Origin: Streptomyces spiroverticillatus
GTDB lineage: Bacteria > Actinomycetota > Actinomycetes > Streptomycetales > Streptomycetaceae
Assembly (NCBI GenBank): GCA_014650415.1
Contig: BMUX01000005.1
Span: 496,001-560,000, forward strand
Reading direction: 5' to 3'
DNA length: 64,000 nt
Positions within the stretch are counted from its first letter, which is position 1. Every line of letters begins with the position of its first letter. Shown in pieces: positions 40,286 through 49,608 of this stretch. Position numbers and translations under genes: made by a program. Below the pieces are notes generated by a model. It was given only the letters and a program-made list of their open reading frames with translations, did not search any database and was not told the DNA's origin.

Positions 40286-41150
40286 GGCGGCGTTCGGCAA
40301 CGCCCGCACGGTGGCGACCCAGCCGCCTGCACGACAGTGGTGCGGTAGTTGCACAGGCAGGCACGCAGGACGGTGCGACCCCGCACGGCGACGGTGGCGA
40401 GGTAGGCGCGCCCGCCGGCCTGCACACGGCGGGCGACACGAGCGTGCAGGGCGTCCCGGTCGCCACTGCCCGGGTCGGTGATGCGGAAGCGGGCGACCGG
40501 CCAGGAGCCACCCGCCAGCAGTTCCAGCCGCGGTTCGGCTGTGATCTTGTACCGCAACTGGTCGGCAAGGGTCAGGTAGTGCGCGATCAGGCTGGTGATG
40601 CCTGCGCGGCCCAGGCGGTTGAGGGTGGCCCACAGAGACAGGGCGCGGGTGCCGGGGCGGATCAGTTCGATCGTGGCGTGGGACAGCCACGGAAGGGCGT
40701 CGGGTTCGTCGGCGGTGAGGTAGGAGGCCTGGTGGGCGAAGGCTGTGTGCAGATGCGCGGGGTCCGGGACGCGAAGGGCTCCACAGCCCACCGGCACACT
40801 GAGTGTCTTGTGCGGGTCCACGGTCAGTGCATCGATCTTTCCGATGCCCCGGTACAGGGGTGCCAGGGCCGGAACGGCGGCGCCGAGCCCGCCCCGGGCC
40901 TCGTCCGCGTGGTGCCACATACCCGTCTCCCGGCACAGGGCGCAGCCGGTGGGCAGGCAGACCGATGCAGGCGGCAGCCTTGGCGACGGACATGTGCGCC
41001 TGGGCGCTGTAGTACAGCGTGAGGCGGGCGTGGTCGCGGTCGTAGGCGGGTCCGTCGCCGGAGCCGCGGTGGGTGAGGTACCAGGTGCGGGCGGTGGCCA
41101 GCGCGAGCAAGTTGGCCATGGAGCCGCCGCTGGTCAGCAGATGCTCGTTC
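40264..41150 (-). pseudogene. Group II PLP-dependent decarboxylase remnant
   Basis: The 3' half (40264-40920) encodes 'TGMWHHADEARGGLGA', the PLP-lysine motif 'LTVDPHKTLSVP' and a C-terminal domain of glutamate/aromatic amino acid decarboxylases. Upstream, a different frame encodes 'LLTSGGSMANLLALATAR' and 'AHMSVAKAAACIGLPAHRL', the cofactor-binding region of the same family. About 40 residues between them, including the Asp/Thr region, and about 100 at the N-terminus are missing. At the join (about 40915-40935) the sequence CTGTGCCGGGAGACGG can be read both as the upstream 'VPGD' and the downstream 'LCRETG' segment, suggesting deletion between short repeats. Confidence 0.75.
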
Positions 41151-41193
41151 ACCGGACGTTCTCGGATGCGTTCAGCGGGCGGGTGAGAGGGCT

Positions 41194-43248
41194 TCACCCC
41201 GCAGGACTTGTGAGCACGACCACCGAGCTCCCGGCCAGTTGCAGGGAACTGCCCGCGTGGAGCTTCGCGCCGGAGCCTGGTTCCAGGGCGTCTGGCAGCG
41301 CTGTGTCGATGACGACCTGCCACGGTCCGTGATGGTCGCGCGGGATCGTGAACAGCCTGGGTGCTTCCTCGGCGTTGAACATCACCAGGAACGAGTCGTC
41401 CAGGATCCGCCGGCCGAACCCGTCCGGTTCGGTGATGGCGTTGCCGTTGAGGAAGACGGTGAAGGAGCCGACGACGGTGACGTGAGGCCAGGGGCGCTCG
41501 ACGAAGGGACGGCCTTCGGGGGTCAGCCACTCGATGTCGGGCAGGTCGTCGGAGATACCGTGCACCGGTCGTCCGTGGAAGAAGCGGCGGCGGCTCAGGA
41601 GCGGGTGCTCGCGTCGAAGTCGCACCAACTGGCCTGTAAAGGAGAGGAGTTGCGCGGACTCCTGGGCGATCTCGGTGTCGCTGCTCGCGGGCCAGTGGAC
41701 CCAGCACAAATCGCTGTCGTGGCAGTACGCGTTGTCCTCGCCCAACTGGGTGCGGCCGAGTTCGTCGCCGTGGGAGAGCATCGGCACACCCTGCGAGAGA
41801 AGGAGCGTGGTGAGGAGACTGCGCTGAAGCCGGCTCCTCCGTGAGTTCTCCTCGCCCGCCCCCAGTTCGTACTCGGCCAGATCGCGCAGCGTGAGACCGT
41901 CGTGGCAGGTCACGAAATTCACGGAGGCGAGCGGCCGTCGTCCGTCGTCCTGGTACATGTCGGAGGACCCCGTGAACCGTTCCGCGAACTCGCCGAGCGG
42001 AAGGGAGCCGCCGCGCCACAGTTCTCTCATGGTGTCGAGATAGCGGCGGTTCCACTCCGTCCACAGCGGAGGGAAGTTGCCGAGCTGATCGCCCTGCTCG
42101 CCCAGGTCGATGGGTTCTGCGATCAGTTTGATCTGTGAGATCACAGGATCTTGCTGCACCAGGTCGAAGAACGTGGAGAGCCGGTCCACCTCGTCGAACT
42201 GCCGGGTCAGAGCGGATGCGAGGTCGAAGCGGAATCCGTCGACGTGCATGTTGGTCACCCAGTAGCGCAGCGAGTCGATGATGAGCTGAAGGGCGTGCGG
42301 GGAACGCATGAGGAGGCTGTTGCCCGTCCCGGTGGTGTCCAGGTAGTACCTCGGATCGCGGGCGAGGCGGTAGTACGAGCCGTTGTCCAGTCCCCGGAAG
42401 GAGAGCGTCGGCCCGAGGTGGTCGCTCTCCGCCGTGTGGTTGTAGGCCACGTCCAGGATCACTTCGACACCTGCCGCGTGCAGGGCCTTGACCATCGTCT
42501 TGAACTCCAGCACCTGCTGGCCTCGGTCGCCCCAGGACGCGTACGCGTTGTGCGGGGCGAAGAAACCTATGGTGTTGTACCCCCAGTAGTCGGTGAGCCC
42601 CCTCTCCACCAGGCTCCGGTCCGGGACGAACTGGTGGACCGGCATCAACTCCACTGCGGTCACGCCCAGTTCGACCAGGTGATCCAGGACGGCCGGGTGA
42701 GCCAGAGCCATGTACGTCCCCCGGACCTCCTCGGGGATGTCGGGGTGCAGGACGGTCAGGCCCTTCACATGCGCCTCGTACAGGACACTGCGGTGGTAGG
42801 GGGTGCGTGGTGGCCGGTCGTCGCCCCAGTCGAAATCCGGGTTGACCACGACCGAGCGCAGGGTGTAGGGCGCGGAGTCGAGGTCGTTGCGCCGGGTGGG
42901 GGCACCGAGGTGTTCGCCGTACAGCGCCTCGTGCCACTCGATCGAGCCGCTCACGGCGAGGGCGTACGGATCCAGCAGGAGTTTCGCCGGATTGCAACGG
43001 TACCCGAGCTCCGGAGCGTAGGGTCCGTGGACGCGGAAGCCGTAGCACTGCTCCGGGGCGAGCCCCGGGAGGTAGGCGTGGTGGATGCAGGCGTCCTGCT
43101 CGCGCAGTTCTACGCGGGTCTCCGCGCCGTCGTCGTCGAACAGGCAGAGCTCGACGCGGTCTGCTGCCTCGGAGAAGACGGCGAAGTTGACACCCGCGCC
43201 GTCGTACGTCGCCCCCAGCGGATATGCCTCTCCCGGCCAGACCTGCAT
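41194..43248 (-). CDS. glgX: Glycogen debranching enzyme GlgX
   Basis: 684 aa from the ATG at 43248. An N-terminal CBM48 ('YPLGATYDGAGVNFAVFSEAADRV') is followed by a GH13_11 barrel: 'VILDVAYNHTAE', nucleophile Asp in 'VDGFRFDLAS', acid Glu in 'IKLIAEPID', and 'VNFVTCHDGLTL'. The enzyme hydrolyses alpha-1,6 branch points of phosphorylase-limited glycogen. In mycobacteria and Streptomyces a GlgX/TreX paralogue feeds trehalose synthesis, but no treY or treZ is adjacent. Its place among stress genes suggests mobilisation of reserves in dormancy. Confidence 0.93.
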   Translation of the reverse strand: MQVWPGEAYPLGATYDGAGVNFAVFSEAADRVELCLFDDDGAETRVELREQDACIHHAYLPGLAPEQCYGFRVHGPYAPELGYRCNPAKLLLDPYALAVSGSIEWHEALYGEHLGAPTRRNDLDSAPYTLRSVVVNPDFDWGDDRPPRTPYHRSVLYEAHVKGLTVLHPDIPEEVRGTYMALAHPAVLDHLVELGVTAVELMPVHQFVPDRSLVERGLTDYWGYNTIGFFAPHNAYASWGDRGQQVLEFKTMVKALHAAGVEVILDVAYNHTAESDHLGPTLSFRGLDNGSYYRLARDPRYYLDTTGTGNSLLMRSPHALQLIIDSLRYWVTNMHVDGFRFDLASALTRQFDEVDRLSTFFDLVQQDPVISQIKLIAEPIDLGEQGDQLGNFPPLWTEWNRRYLDTMRELWRGGSLPLGEFAERFTGSSDMYQDDGRRPLASVNFVTCHDGLTLRDLAEYELGAGEENSRRSRLQRSLLTTLLLSQGVPMLSHGDELGRTQLGEDNAYCHDSDLCWVHWPASSDTEIAQESAQLLSFTGQLVRLRREHPLLSRRRFFHGRPVHGISDDLPDIEWLTPEGRPFVERPWPHVTVVGSFTVFLNGNAITEPDGFGRRILDDSFLVMFNAEEAPRLFTIPRDHHGPWQVVIDTALPDALEPGSGAKLHAGSSLQLAGSSVVVLTSPAG

Positions 43249-43358
43249 CGCGATCCCGGCCCCCGTCCATGCTCGCAAGGACTGCCAGAACAGGTTACGC
43301 CACACGACATATGATGGTGCATCAGACCTGCTCGCCATCACCCCGAGCGAGGTGTGCC

Positions 43359-46300
43359 ATGTCCCAGCCGTCCATGCCGGTCATCGACTTCTCCGGCTAC
43401 GTCGCGGAGCGGACCGCCGATTTCGCGGGGCGCGCCTGGGTCTTCGACGAGATTCACCGCTGGCTCGCGGATCCGTCCGGAGCACGGGTGTTCGCGCTGA
43501 CGGGAGAGCCGGGAGCCGGAAAGACGGCGGTCGCGGCCCGGCTCGTCCAGATGTCCGCGGGTGAGGTCCCCGTGCCGGGGGCCGCGGCACCCCCCGCGCC
43601 CGGCGCTCCGGCCCCCGGATTCCTGTCGGCCGTTCACTTCTGCGCGGCCGGCGATCGGCACTGGATCGACCCGCACACGTTCGCGGACTCGCTTTCGCAC
43701 CAACTGAAGTACCGCTACCCCGCATTCGCCGATGCGGTCCAGAGCGCCCTTGCCCCCACGGTCAGCATCCGGCAGCACGTGGGGGACAACTGGGGGACCG
43801 TGGTGGGCGCCGAGATCGAGCAGCTCGTGGTGAGCGCGAGTCCCGAGGACCGCTTCCAGCGCCTTGTGCGCGAACCGCTCGAAGCCCTTGCCCGCACCAC
43901 GCCCGGCCGGCCGGTGGTGATCCTCGTCGACGCGCTGGACGAGAGCCTGCACTACGGAGGCGGCGTCTCCATCGCCGACCTCGTCCTCCGGACAGCGGCC
44001 CTGCCACTCACCGTTCGCTTCGTCGTGACCTGCCGGCCCATGAGCACCCTGCTGCACGCCCTGCGTCGCGCCCGCGCCCTCGTACGCACGCTCTCTCCCG
44101 GTCGGGGACATGGTGGTGAACCGCCGGACGGCGACACCGTGCTGCGGGTGCGTGAGGATGTCCAGGAGTATCTGGAGTCGGCCACCCGCCGAGAGGCCGC
44201 CGTGCTGCACCGGCTCCTCTCCGACGGTCTGCGGATCCCTGATCTCGTCGCCGCCGTGCGCGACCGGGGCGAGGGCAACTTCCTCCATGTGCGGTCCCTG
44301 CTTCGCATGCTGCTGGAGCGCCGTGAGCTCATCACTCCCGCTTCTCTCGCAGCGCTGCCGGACGATCTGGACGAGATCTACTTCGAATTCCTGCAACGCT
44401 CGGTCGGTGCACGGGGGAAGACCTGGCGCCGTACGCACGGCAAGGTGCTGGGAGTCCTGGCGGTCGCGCAGAGCCCGCTCACCGAGGACCGCGTGGCGGC
44501 CTTCACCGGTCTGCGCCTCGATGTGGTCCGCCCGGTACTGGCCGACCTGCGGGAGCTGCTCACGGCCGACGACGGCGTGCAGCCCAGCCGCCGGACGTAC
44601 AGCCTCTTCCACCAGTCCTTCGGAGAGTTCCTCCTCGACCGGGATCGAGGAGCAGGCGAGTACTGGCTGGACGGAACACATACGCACCGGGCGATCGCCC
44701 GGCACTACTGGCGCCACCGCGACGACTGGACCGATTGCGACGCCTACGGGCTCGACCACCTGGCCGCGCATCTCTTCGCGGCCGGCGACTTCGACCGTCT
44801 CCAGGCGCTCGTCGACGAGCGGTGGATACCGATCCGGCACACGCGCAGGAACTACGCGTACGACGGACTGCTCGACGACATCGAACTCGCCTGGCGGGCC
44901 GCCCGCCTCGCCGACCGGGCCCGGGCCGCTCGCGACGGCCGGGCGCCGCATGTGGGGCAGGAAGTGCGCTGGGCGCTGTGCGCCGCAAGCCTTGTCCGCG
45001 ACCTGCCGACCGAAGCCCCGGCCGCCCTCGTCCGCGCGGGAGTCTGGACCGCGCGTCAGGGCCTGGCCGTCGCCGGACGCCTGCCCAGGGGTGAGGCCCG
45101 GGCCCGGACGCTCGTCTCGCTGGCTCCGGTACTGCCACAACCGGCTCGCGCCGGTGCCTTCGCGGCCGCTGTCGAGTCGACCCGGCAGATCACCGATGCC
45201 GTGGAACGCGCCCGGGTACTGGCCGGGCTCCTGCCGTGCCTGCCGGAATCCCTCAGGGCCGACGTCTTCGTACAGGCGGCGAAAGCGGTAAGGGAATTGA
45301 AGGACGAGCGTCGTATCGCCGGAGGGTACGGTCAGTACTACGCGAGCGCGCCGGGGGAGCGGTACGTCTTCACGGGGAAGCGCGCGACGGCCCTCGCAGC
45401 GCTGGCCACGGCGATGTCGGGCATGGCGGCGACCGGGACCGGCTCCGAGGACATGGCCGCCGTGCTCCGCGAGTTGTGCGCCGAACAGGACGAGGCACGG
45501 TTCACGGCCAAGGCGGCCGAGATCGTGCGAACGCTCCCTCTGGGGCCACCGTCCGCGGATTCCGTGAGCCATCCGCAGGACAGGGGAGGCGATGCCAACG
45601 AGCTTCTGGCGGTCCTGAAGGTCTCGATGGCTCAGGGGGACGGCAAGGAGCAGCAAGCAACGATCCGGCAGCTTCGGCAACTGGTGGGCCGCCCCGTCCC
45701 CGACATGGCCGAAGAGCTACGCCGCCGACTGTCCGGGACGAGCCCCCAGCAACTGCCCGGGGAACTCGTGGTCCTGGCCCCGGAACTGACCGACGATGTC
45801 GTGCCGGAAGTGCTTGCCAGCATGCGGTCCGTCAAAGACCCGGACATCCGCCGCCATGTGCTGCAGGCCATGGCACCGCACGTCCCGAACGGACTGCTGG
45901 ACGGCTTCCTGTCCGCTGCCGCCGAGCGAACGGGCGGCAAGGACCCCGAGATCCTGGCTGCCGCAGCCCCCCATCTGACCCCACCCGCACTCGACCGTGC
46001 CTTCGAGGCCGCATGTTCGTGCGGGTCCGTGCGGGGGCGGGCCCTGGCCGCGGCGGCTCTTGCTCCGCACCTTCCCGAGCCGAACGCGGGCCGGGCCAGG
46101 CGTATGGCGGCGGAGGCTGCGGCAGGACTCCAGGGCGGCGCCCTTTCCCCCCGTGCGGCTGCCGTACTCGCACCGTTCACGGGCGACGGGCCGGACGAGG
46201 CCCGGCTACGGTTCCGCCGGATTTCGACGCTGCCCCGCAGCCCGCAGGAGCAGTACGCATCGCACCGCGTGACCCTCGACGTCCTCACGCTCACGCCAAG

Positions 46301-47126
46301 TCTGCCGCCCGGAGAACGGGAAGAGGCGCTCAGGCTGGTCGGCGAGGCCGTGCAGAGCGCCGGCTGGCTGTCGTACGCGGCGGTTTGGGGAGACGCGCAG
46401 GAAACGACGTACGCCGCACTCGACCTGATCGGGCGTCTGCCGCGGTCGGACGCGGCCCGGCGGCTGTCCGCCCTGCTTGCCTCCCGCGCGATCATGGAGG
46501 CGAGTACAGCCTCCTACGGCCGCAACTACCCCGGTTGGAGGACGCGTTACCGCGTCAGTCTCCTGGTGCGGCTGCTGCCGCACCTGCGGGATGAACAGCG
46601 GGCCCAGGCCGCCGAAGCGGCACTCTCGCTGATCGTCGGGGACCTGGCCGACCCGCTCAGCACGGAGTTGACCACAACCCTCGCCTGGTACCTGCCGCGA
46701 CCGCTGCTGCGGACCGCGGAGGAGGCGATCACGGAGCGTCCGATCCCGCTCTACCTGCCTGACGACGCTCTCGACGAGGCGTTGGAGGTGGCCCGGGAGC
46801 GCAGGAACGAGGATTGGCTGTTCGCCATCGCCCTGCGTTCGCAGGGCACGGGCCTCACCACCGCGCTGGCGGTGGCGGGTGACATAGGCGGGCCCGCGCT
46901 CCAGGGGCGACTGATGACAGAGTGCGCGTCGGCGTTCCGACGCCTGGAACCGCCCGCCCTGCATGCGGCATGGGCACAGACCCTGCAGGCTGTGGCCACG
47001 TTGCAACGCAGAGATGTCCTGGACTTCGTACGGTGCACCGGCCCGATGGCGGTGGACCTCGGCGGGGAACAGGCCGTGCAGGATGCGGTGGCCGCGATCG
47101 AGGACACCGGGCAGTGGTGGCCATGA
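43359..47126 (+). CDS. Large NACHT/STAND ATPase with helical-repeat C-terminus
   Basis: 1255 aa. A short N-terminus 'SGYVAERTADFAGRAWVFDEI' leads straight into the NTPase: Walker A 'GEPGAGKT' (49-56), Walker B 'VVILVDALDES' (about 186-196), sensor region 'LTVRFVVTCRP' and a winged-helix-like segment to about 430. From about 540 to the end are alpha-helical repeats with a recurring 'LxxLxPxLP' pattern ('ARVLAGLLPCLPESLRAD', 'AAAALAPHLPEP', 'LLVRLLPHLRDE'). No effector domain is fused at either end, so the output probably lies in another protein, most simply the next gene, 54 bases downstream. STAND proteins commonly sense phage or stress. Confidence 0.85.
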   Translation: MSQPSMPVIDFSGYVAERTADFAGRAWVFDEIHRWLADPSGARVFALTGEPGAGKTAVAARLVQMSAGEVPVPGAAAPPAPGAPAPGFLSAVHFCAAGDRHWIDPHTFADSLSHQLKYRYPAFADAVQSALAPTVSIRQHVGDNWGTVVGAEIEQLVVSASPEDRFQRLVREPLEALARTTPGRPVVILVDALDESLHYGGGVSIADLVLRTAALPLTVRFVVTCRPMSTLLHALRRARALVRTLSPGRGHGGEPPDGDTVLRVREDVQEYLESATRREAAVLHRLLSDGLRIPDLVAAVRDRGEGNFLHVRSLLRMLLERRELITPASLAALPDDLDEIYFEFLQRSVGARGKTWRRTHGKVLGVLAVAQSPLTEDRVAAFTGLRLDVVRPVLADLRELLTADDGVQPSRRTYSLFHQSFGEFLLDRDRGAGEYWLDGTHTHRAIARHYWRHRDDWTDCDAYGLDHLAAHLFAAGDFDRLQALVDERWIPIRHTRRNYAYDGLLDDIELAWRAARLADRARAARDGRAPHVGQEVRWALCAASLVRDLPTEAPAALVRAGVWTARQGLAVAGRLPRGEARARTLVSLAPVLPQPARAGAFAAAVESTRQITDAVERARVLAGLLPCLPESLRADVFVQAAKAVRELKDERRIAGGYGQYYASAPGERYVFTGKRATALAALATAMSGMAATGTGSEDMAAVLRELCAEQDEARFTAKAAEIVRTLPLGPPSADSVSHPQDRGGDANELLAVLKVSMAQGDGKEQQATIRQLRQLVGRPVPDMAEELRRRLSGTSPQQLPGELVVLAPELTDDVVPEVLASMRSVKDPDIRRHVLQAMAPHVPNGLLDGFLSAAAERTGGKDPEILAAAAPHLTPPALDRAFEAACSCGSVRGRALAAAALAPHLPEPNAGRARRMAAEAAAGLQGGALSPRAAAVLAPFTGDGPDEARLRFRRISTLPRSPQEQYASHRVTLDVLTLTPSLPPGEREEALRLVGEAVQSAGWLSYAAVWGDAQETTYAALDLIGRLPRSDAARRLSALLASRAIMEASTASYGRNYPGWRTRYRVSLLVRLLPHLRDEQRAQAAEAALSLIVGDLADPLSTELTTTLAWYLPRPLLRTAEEAITERPIPLYLPDDALDEALEVARERRNEDWLFAIALRSQGTGLTTALAVAGDIGGPALQGRLMTECASAFRRLEPPALHAAWAQTLQAVATLQRRDVLDFVRCTGPMAVDLGGEQAVQDAVAAIEDTGQWWP

Positions 47127-47180
47127 CTCCTCCGGAGGAGGACACTGTCCGAGGGCGACGTCGGAGCGAGGGGGCGGGCC

Positions 47181-47750
47181 ATGCCGGATCCGATCACGTG
47201 GAGCGCGCTGGGCGGCTGGGTCTTCACCGAGGGCATCAAGTTCCTTTACGGACAGGCATCGGAGCTTCTGACGGCATGGCGGGCACGAGGCGCTGCCGCA
47301 GCCGCGGTCGAGCCCCCGGCGTCCGGGAGCATCGACGTACCGATCGCCCCCAGCGACGCCCTGGACGGGGTGCCGGCGGGGGCTTCCGCCGATGCGGCGG
47401 TACTGGACCGGGAGCACCGCACCTTGGTCCGCCTGACGGGTGCGCTCTCTCCCTACGCGCAGGGACTGGCCGAGATCGACCCGAACGACGAGGAGCTCGC
47501 CCTGCTGGCCGGAGAACTGCGCTCGCTGATCGAGGCCGTGTACGGACAGCGCTTCACGTTCCGCGGCGAGACGCGCGAACGGACCGGCAGCCAGGTGTCC
47601 GTCACGCAGGTCCTCGGCGAGGTCGGGGGATCGGTCACCGGCGCCGAGGCCGAGGTGGCTCACGGTGCCCGGCTGGACGTCGACCAGAGGGCGACCGAGG
47701 TCAAGCCCGACGGCACGGTCACGGGCTTCAAAGGCACGATCGACCACTGA
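47181..47750 (+). CDS. Hypothetical partner protein with beta-repeat C-terminus
   Basis: 189 aa; family not recognised. The N-terminus 'WSALGGWVFTEGIKFLYGQASELL' is an amphipathic helix, the centre (about 65-125) is helical, and the last 50 residues contain two related segments: 'VSVTQVLGEVGGSVTGAE' and 'LDVDQRATEVKPDGTVTGF', each with V-x-Q near its start and G-x-V-T-G near its end. Such short beta-repeats recall the stacking motifs of bacterial signalling amyloids or parallel beta structures, but that is a guess. The gene directly follows the NACHT gene in the same orientation, so a functional pair is likely. Confidence 0.7.
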   Translation: MPDPITWSALGGWVFTEGIKFLYGQASELLTAWRARGAAAAAVEPPASGSIDVPIAPSDALDGVPAGASADAAVLDREHRTLVRLTGALSPYAQGLAEIDPNDEELALLAGELRSLIEAVYGQRFTFRGETRERTGSQVSVTQVLGEVGGSVTGAEAEVAHGARLDVDQRATEVKPDGTVTGFKGTIDH

Positions 47751-47756
47751 GCATGA

Positions 47757-47819
47757 CCGGTCGCCGGTCGCCGGTCGCCGGTCGCCGGTCGCCGGTCGCC
47801 GGTCACCGGTCACCGGTCA
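47757..47819. repeat. Tandem repeat, nine copies of CCGGTCG/CCGGTCA
   Basis: Nine uninterrupted 7-base units; the first six are CCGGTCG and the last three CCGGTCA. It begins 7 bases after the stop of the NACHT partner gene and ends at the Hsp20 remnant. No spacers, so it is not a CRISPR array. Confidence 0.95.
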
Positions 47820-47827
47820 GCACGGCA

Positions 47828-47968
47828 CACGAAGGAAGGACGACACCTCCACCCTCGGTGCCGGGCTCCCGGGAACGGACCCGGCCAAGGACGTCGAACT
47901 CACCATCACCGAAGGGGTGCTGACTCTGCGTGCCGAGTGCACCACGGAATCGAGCGATTCAGGTGTGG
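47828..47968 (+). pseudogene. Fragment of an Hsp20/alpha-crystallin small heat-shock gene
   Basis: One frame reads 'AGLPGTDPAKDVELTITEGV' then 'LTLRAECTTESSD', the first half of an alpha-crystallin domain. The N-terminal arm, the start codon and the second half ending with the I-x-I/V tail are missing. Small heat-shock proteins (HspX/Acr) are classic members of dormancy regulons, which fits the neighbourhood. The tandem repeat at 47757-47819 abuts its broken 5' end. Confidence 0.65.
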
Positions 47969-48400
47969 AGCACGCTGGACCCCGGAGGCGCTGCGGGGCG
48001 ACGTCACGGACCTCCAGGGCGGCACCTTGGCGGCTCCCCTCCAGGGGCAGCTGGCCTCGGGCTTCGTAGGGAGTTCCTGAAACCTGGCGTGAAGATCCTC
48101 GACGAGGCCTGCGGCGGGCGGAGGGCATGGCCTGGGACACCTCCACGGACCAAGGCACCCATCAGCGATTCCTGGGCGAGGTCGGTGTACGGGAAGAGGC
48201 ACCCGACGGCCGAGGCCGGCCCTCAGTGCAGCGAGCTGGCCTTCTACAACCTGGGAGGGTTCAGCACCGCGATCGGCGACTACGAGCGCATTCACTTCCA
48301 CAGCGCCCCTGCCGACCGGTTCGCCAGCTTCGCCGACGCACCTGGATCGGGGTGTGCTCGCATTTGGCCGGGCCCGGCAGTCGAGCCGACCCGGGGCGAG
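47969..48400. other. 432-base stretch without a convincing gene
   Basis: Several frames are open but none has a ribosome site plus coding character. The frame through 'ELAFYNLGGFSTAIGDYERI' (about 48230-48290) looks protein-like and may be another remnant, which I cannot assign. Confidence 0.4.
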
Positions 48401-49462
48401 TCAGAAGCGTTTGACGAGACTGACTGCTCGGTCGGTGACGGTGAAGCCGAGGCTCTGATACAGCCCGAGAGCACCCGTGGGGCTTTCGGCGTCGACATTG
48501 AGTACGGCATGGTCCAGCCCGTCGGCCCGCAGCGCCCGCATCACGCGGGCCAGCATCGTGCGGGCCAGCCCTTGCCCCCGCGCTTCTCGCCGCACGCCGA
48601 CAGTGGAGACGTACCCGAACGGGCCGCCGCGCAGCGGCCACTCGTCCGGCTCCACGTCGACGAAGACGAATCCGACGACGCGCTCGGTGCGGTGCGGGCC
48701 GGAGGCTACGGCGAGTACGGACAGGTCCGGTCGGAATGCCTCCAGCCGGTGGCCCGAGGCCCACTCGGCGGCGGTGACGGGCTGAGAACCCCAATGGTCA
48801 CGGAAGGCGTCGTTCATCGCTGACCTGGCCCGTTCGCTCCACTTCTCCGTGTAAGGCACGAGCCGCACTCCCGGGGCGGACGGCGGATCAGCGGCAGGCG
48901 CGGCAAGGTCACGCTCCAGCTCCAGCCACCACCGGGCTCTCTCGTAACCGTGGGTCTCCAGGAGCCGGATGGCAGGGGTGGCGTGGTCCTGCGCGTCCGA
49001 TGCGAGCCACCCTGGCAGCGTGGCGTCGCTTGCCGCGAGGTGCTGAAGGCCGCGGGCCTCCTGCCACGCCAGGAGGGCTGTACCGATGCCCTCGCGTCGG
49101 CGGTTCGGGGCCACTATTCCGTTGAGCTCGACCCAGACGACCGTCTCCTGGCTCGCCGGGGCCGTGGCCGAGCCGTAGGCGGCGGCCCGCCCGGCGGCGT
49201 CGACGGCGATCACCGCGTCACGCTCGGGGGTGAAGGCCTCGCCGCGGAATTCCTCCTCCAGTTCGTCCCTCGTCACCAGCGAGCGGGGATGGTCGATCTT
49301 TCCGGCGGCATGCGCCAGGTCGAGGATCAGGCCGATGTCGGCAGTGGTGGCCGGCCTCCAGGTGAGCCCGTCCCCGGCCGCGGGCAGGGAAACCGTTGAT
49401 GGGGCGGTCACTCGGTCGCGCAGTGCGCGGAGTTCGGGGCTGTGAGGCGTCGTCCCACTCAT
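48401..49462 (-). CDS. Tandem-GNAT acetyltransferase (MshD-like architecture)
   Basis: 353 aa with two GNAT domains. The N-terminal one (about 30-180) has 'VELNGIVAPNRRREGIGTALL' and the C-terminal one (about 195-353) 'YVSTVGVRREARGQGLARTML', both with the acetyl-CoA loop R/Q-x-x-G-x-G/A. The tandem layout matches mycothiol synthase and its many Streptomyces relatives; an aminoglycoside or other amine acceptor is equally possible. Divergent from the SHOCT pseudogene with an AT-rich gap of 146 bases. Confidence 0.88.
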   Translation of the reverse strand: MSGTTPHSPELRALRDRVTAPSTVSLPAAGDGLTWRPATTADIGLILDLAHAAGKIDHPRSLVTRDELEEEFRGEAFTPERDAVIAVDAAGRAAAYGSATAPASQETVVWVELNGIVAPNRRREGIGTALLAWQEARGLQHLAASDATLPGWLASDAQDHATPAIRLLETHGYERARWWLELERDLAAPAADPPSAPGVRLVPYTEKWSERARSAMNDAFRDHWGSQPVTAAEWASGHRLEAFRPDLSVLAVASGPHRTERVVGFVFVDVEPDEWPLRGGPFGYVSTVGVRREARGQGLARTMLARVMRALRADGLDHAVLNVDAESPTGALGLYQSLGFTVTDRAVSLVKRF

Positions 49463-49548
49463 GGGGATCCTTTCTCGGTACCGCCTTTACCCGCTTCGGG
49501 GATCTGCGGCGGCCCGAAGGCAGTATGTCCAGTTTGCATCACGACATC

Positions 49549-49605
49549 ATATCGTTCATTTTCGATACGATCGTTCTCAATGTAATCGATTCTTGGAGTG
49601 GGGTC
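49549..49605 (+). promoter_or_regulatory. AT-rich promoter/operator region, related to 51840-51890
   Basis: A 57-base AT-rich stretch before the SHOCT gene start. It has the core ACGATCGTTCT followed 10 bases later by GATTC and then TTGGAGTG, closely matching ACGACCGTTTT...GATTC-AGGAGTG in the gap before the DUF418 gene. Direct repeats ATCGTTC (49551, 49570) and an inverted pair TATCG/CGATA (49550-49567) are also present. The PaaX-type gene between the two regions is a candidate regulator of both. Confidence 0.5.
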
Positions 49606-49608
49606 CTC

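Noticed and set aside
38696..43270. A 1524-codon open frame on the minus strand
   Set aside because: It is antisense to the P1B-5 ATPase and out of frame with GlgX; long spurious frames are normal in high-GC DNA. Only its overlap with the decarboxylase remnant is informative.
47757..47819. Possible CRISPR array
   Set aside because: Contiguous 7-base units with no spacers and no cas genes in the window.
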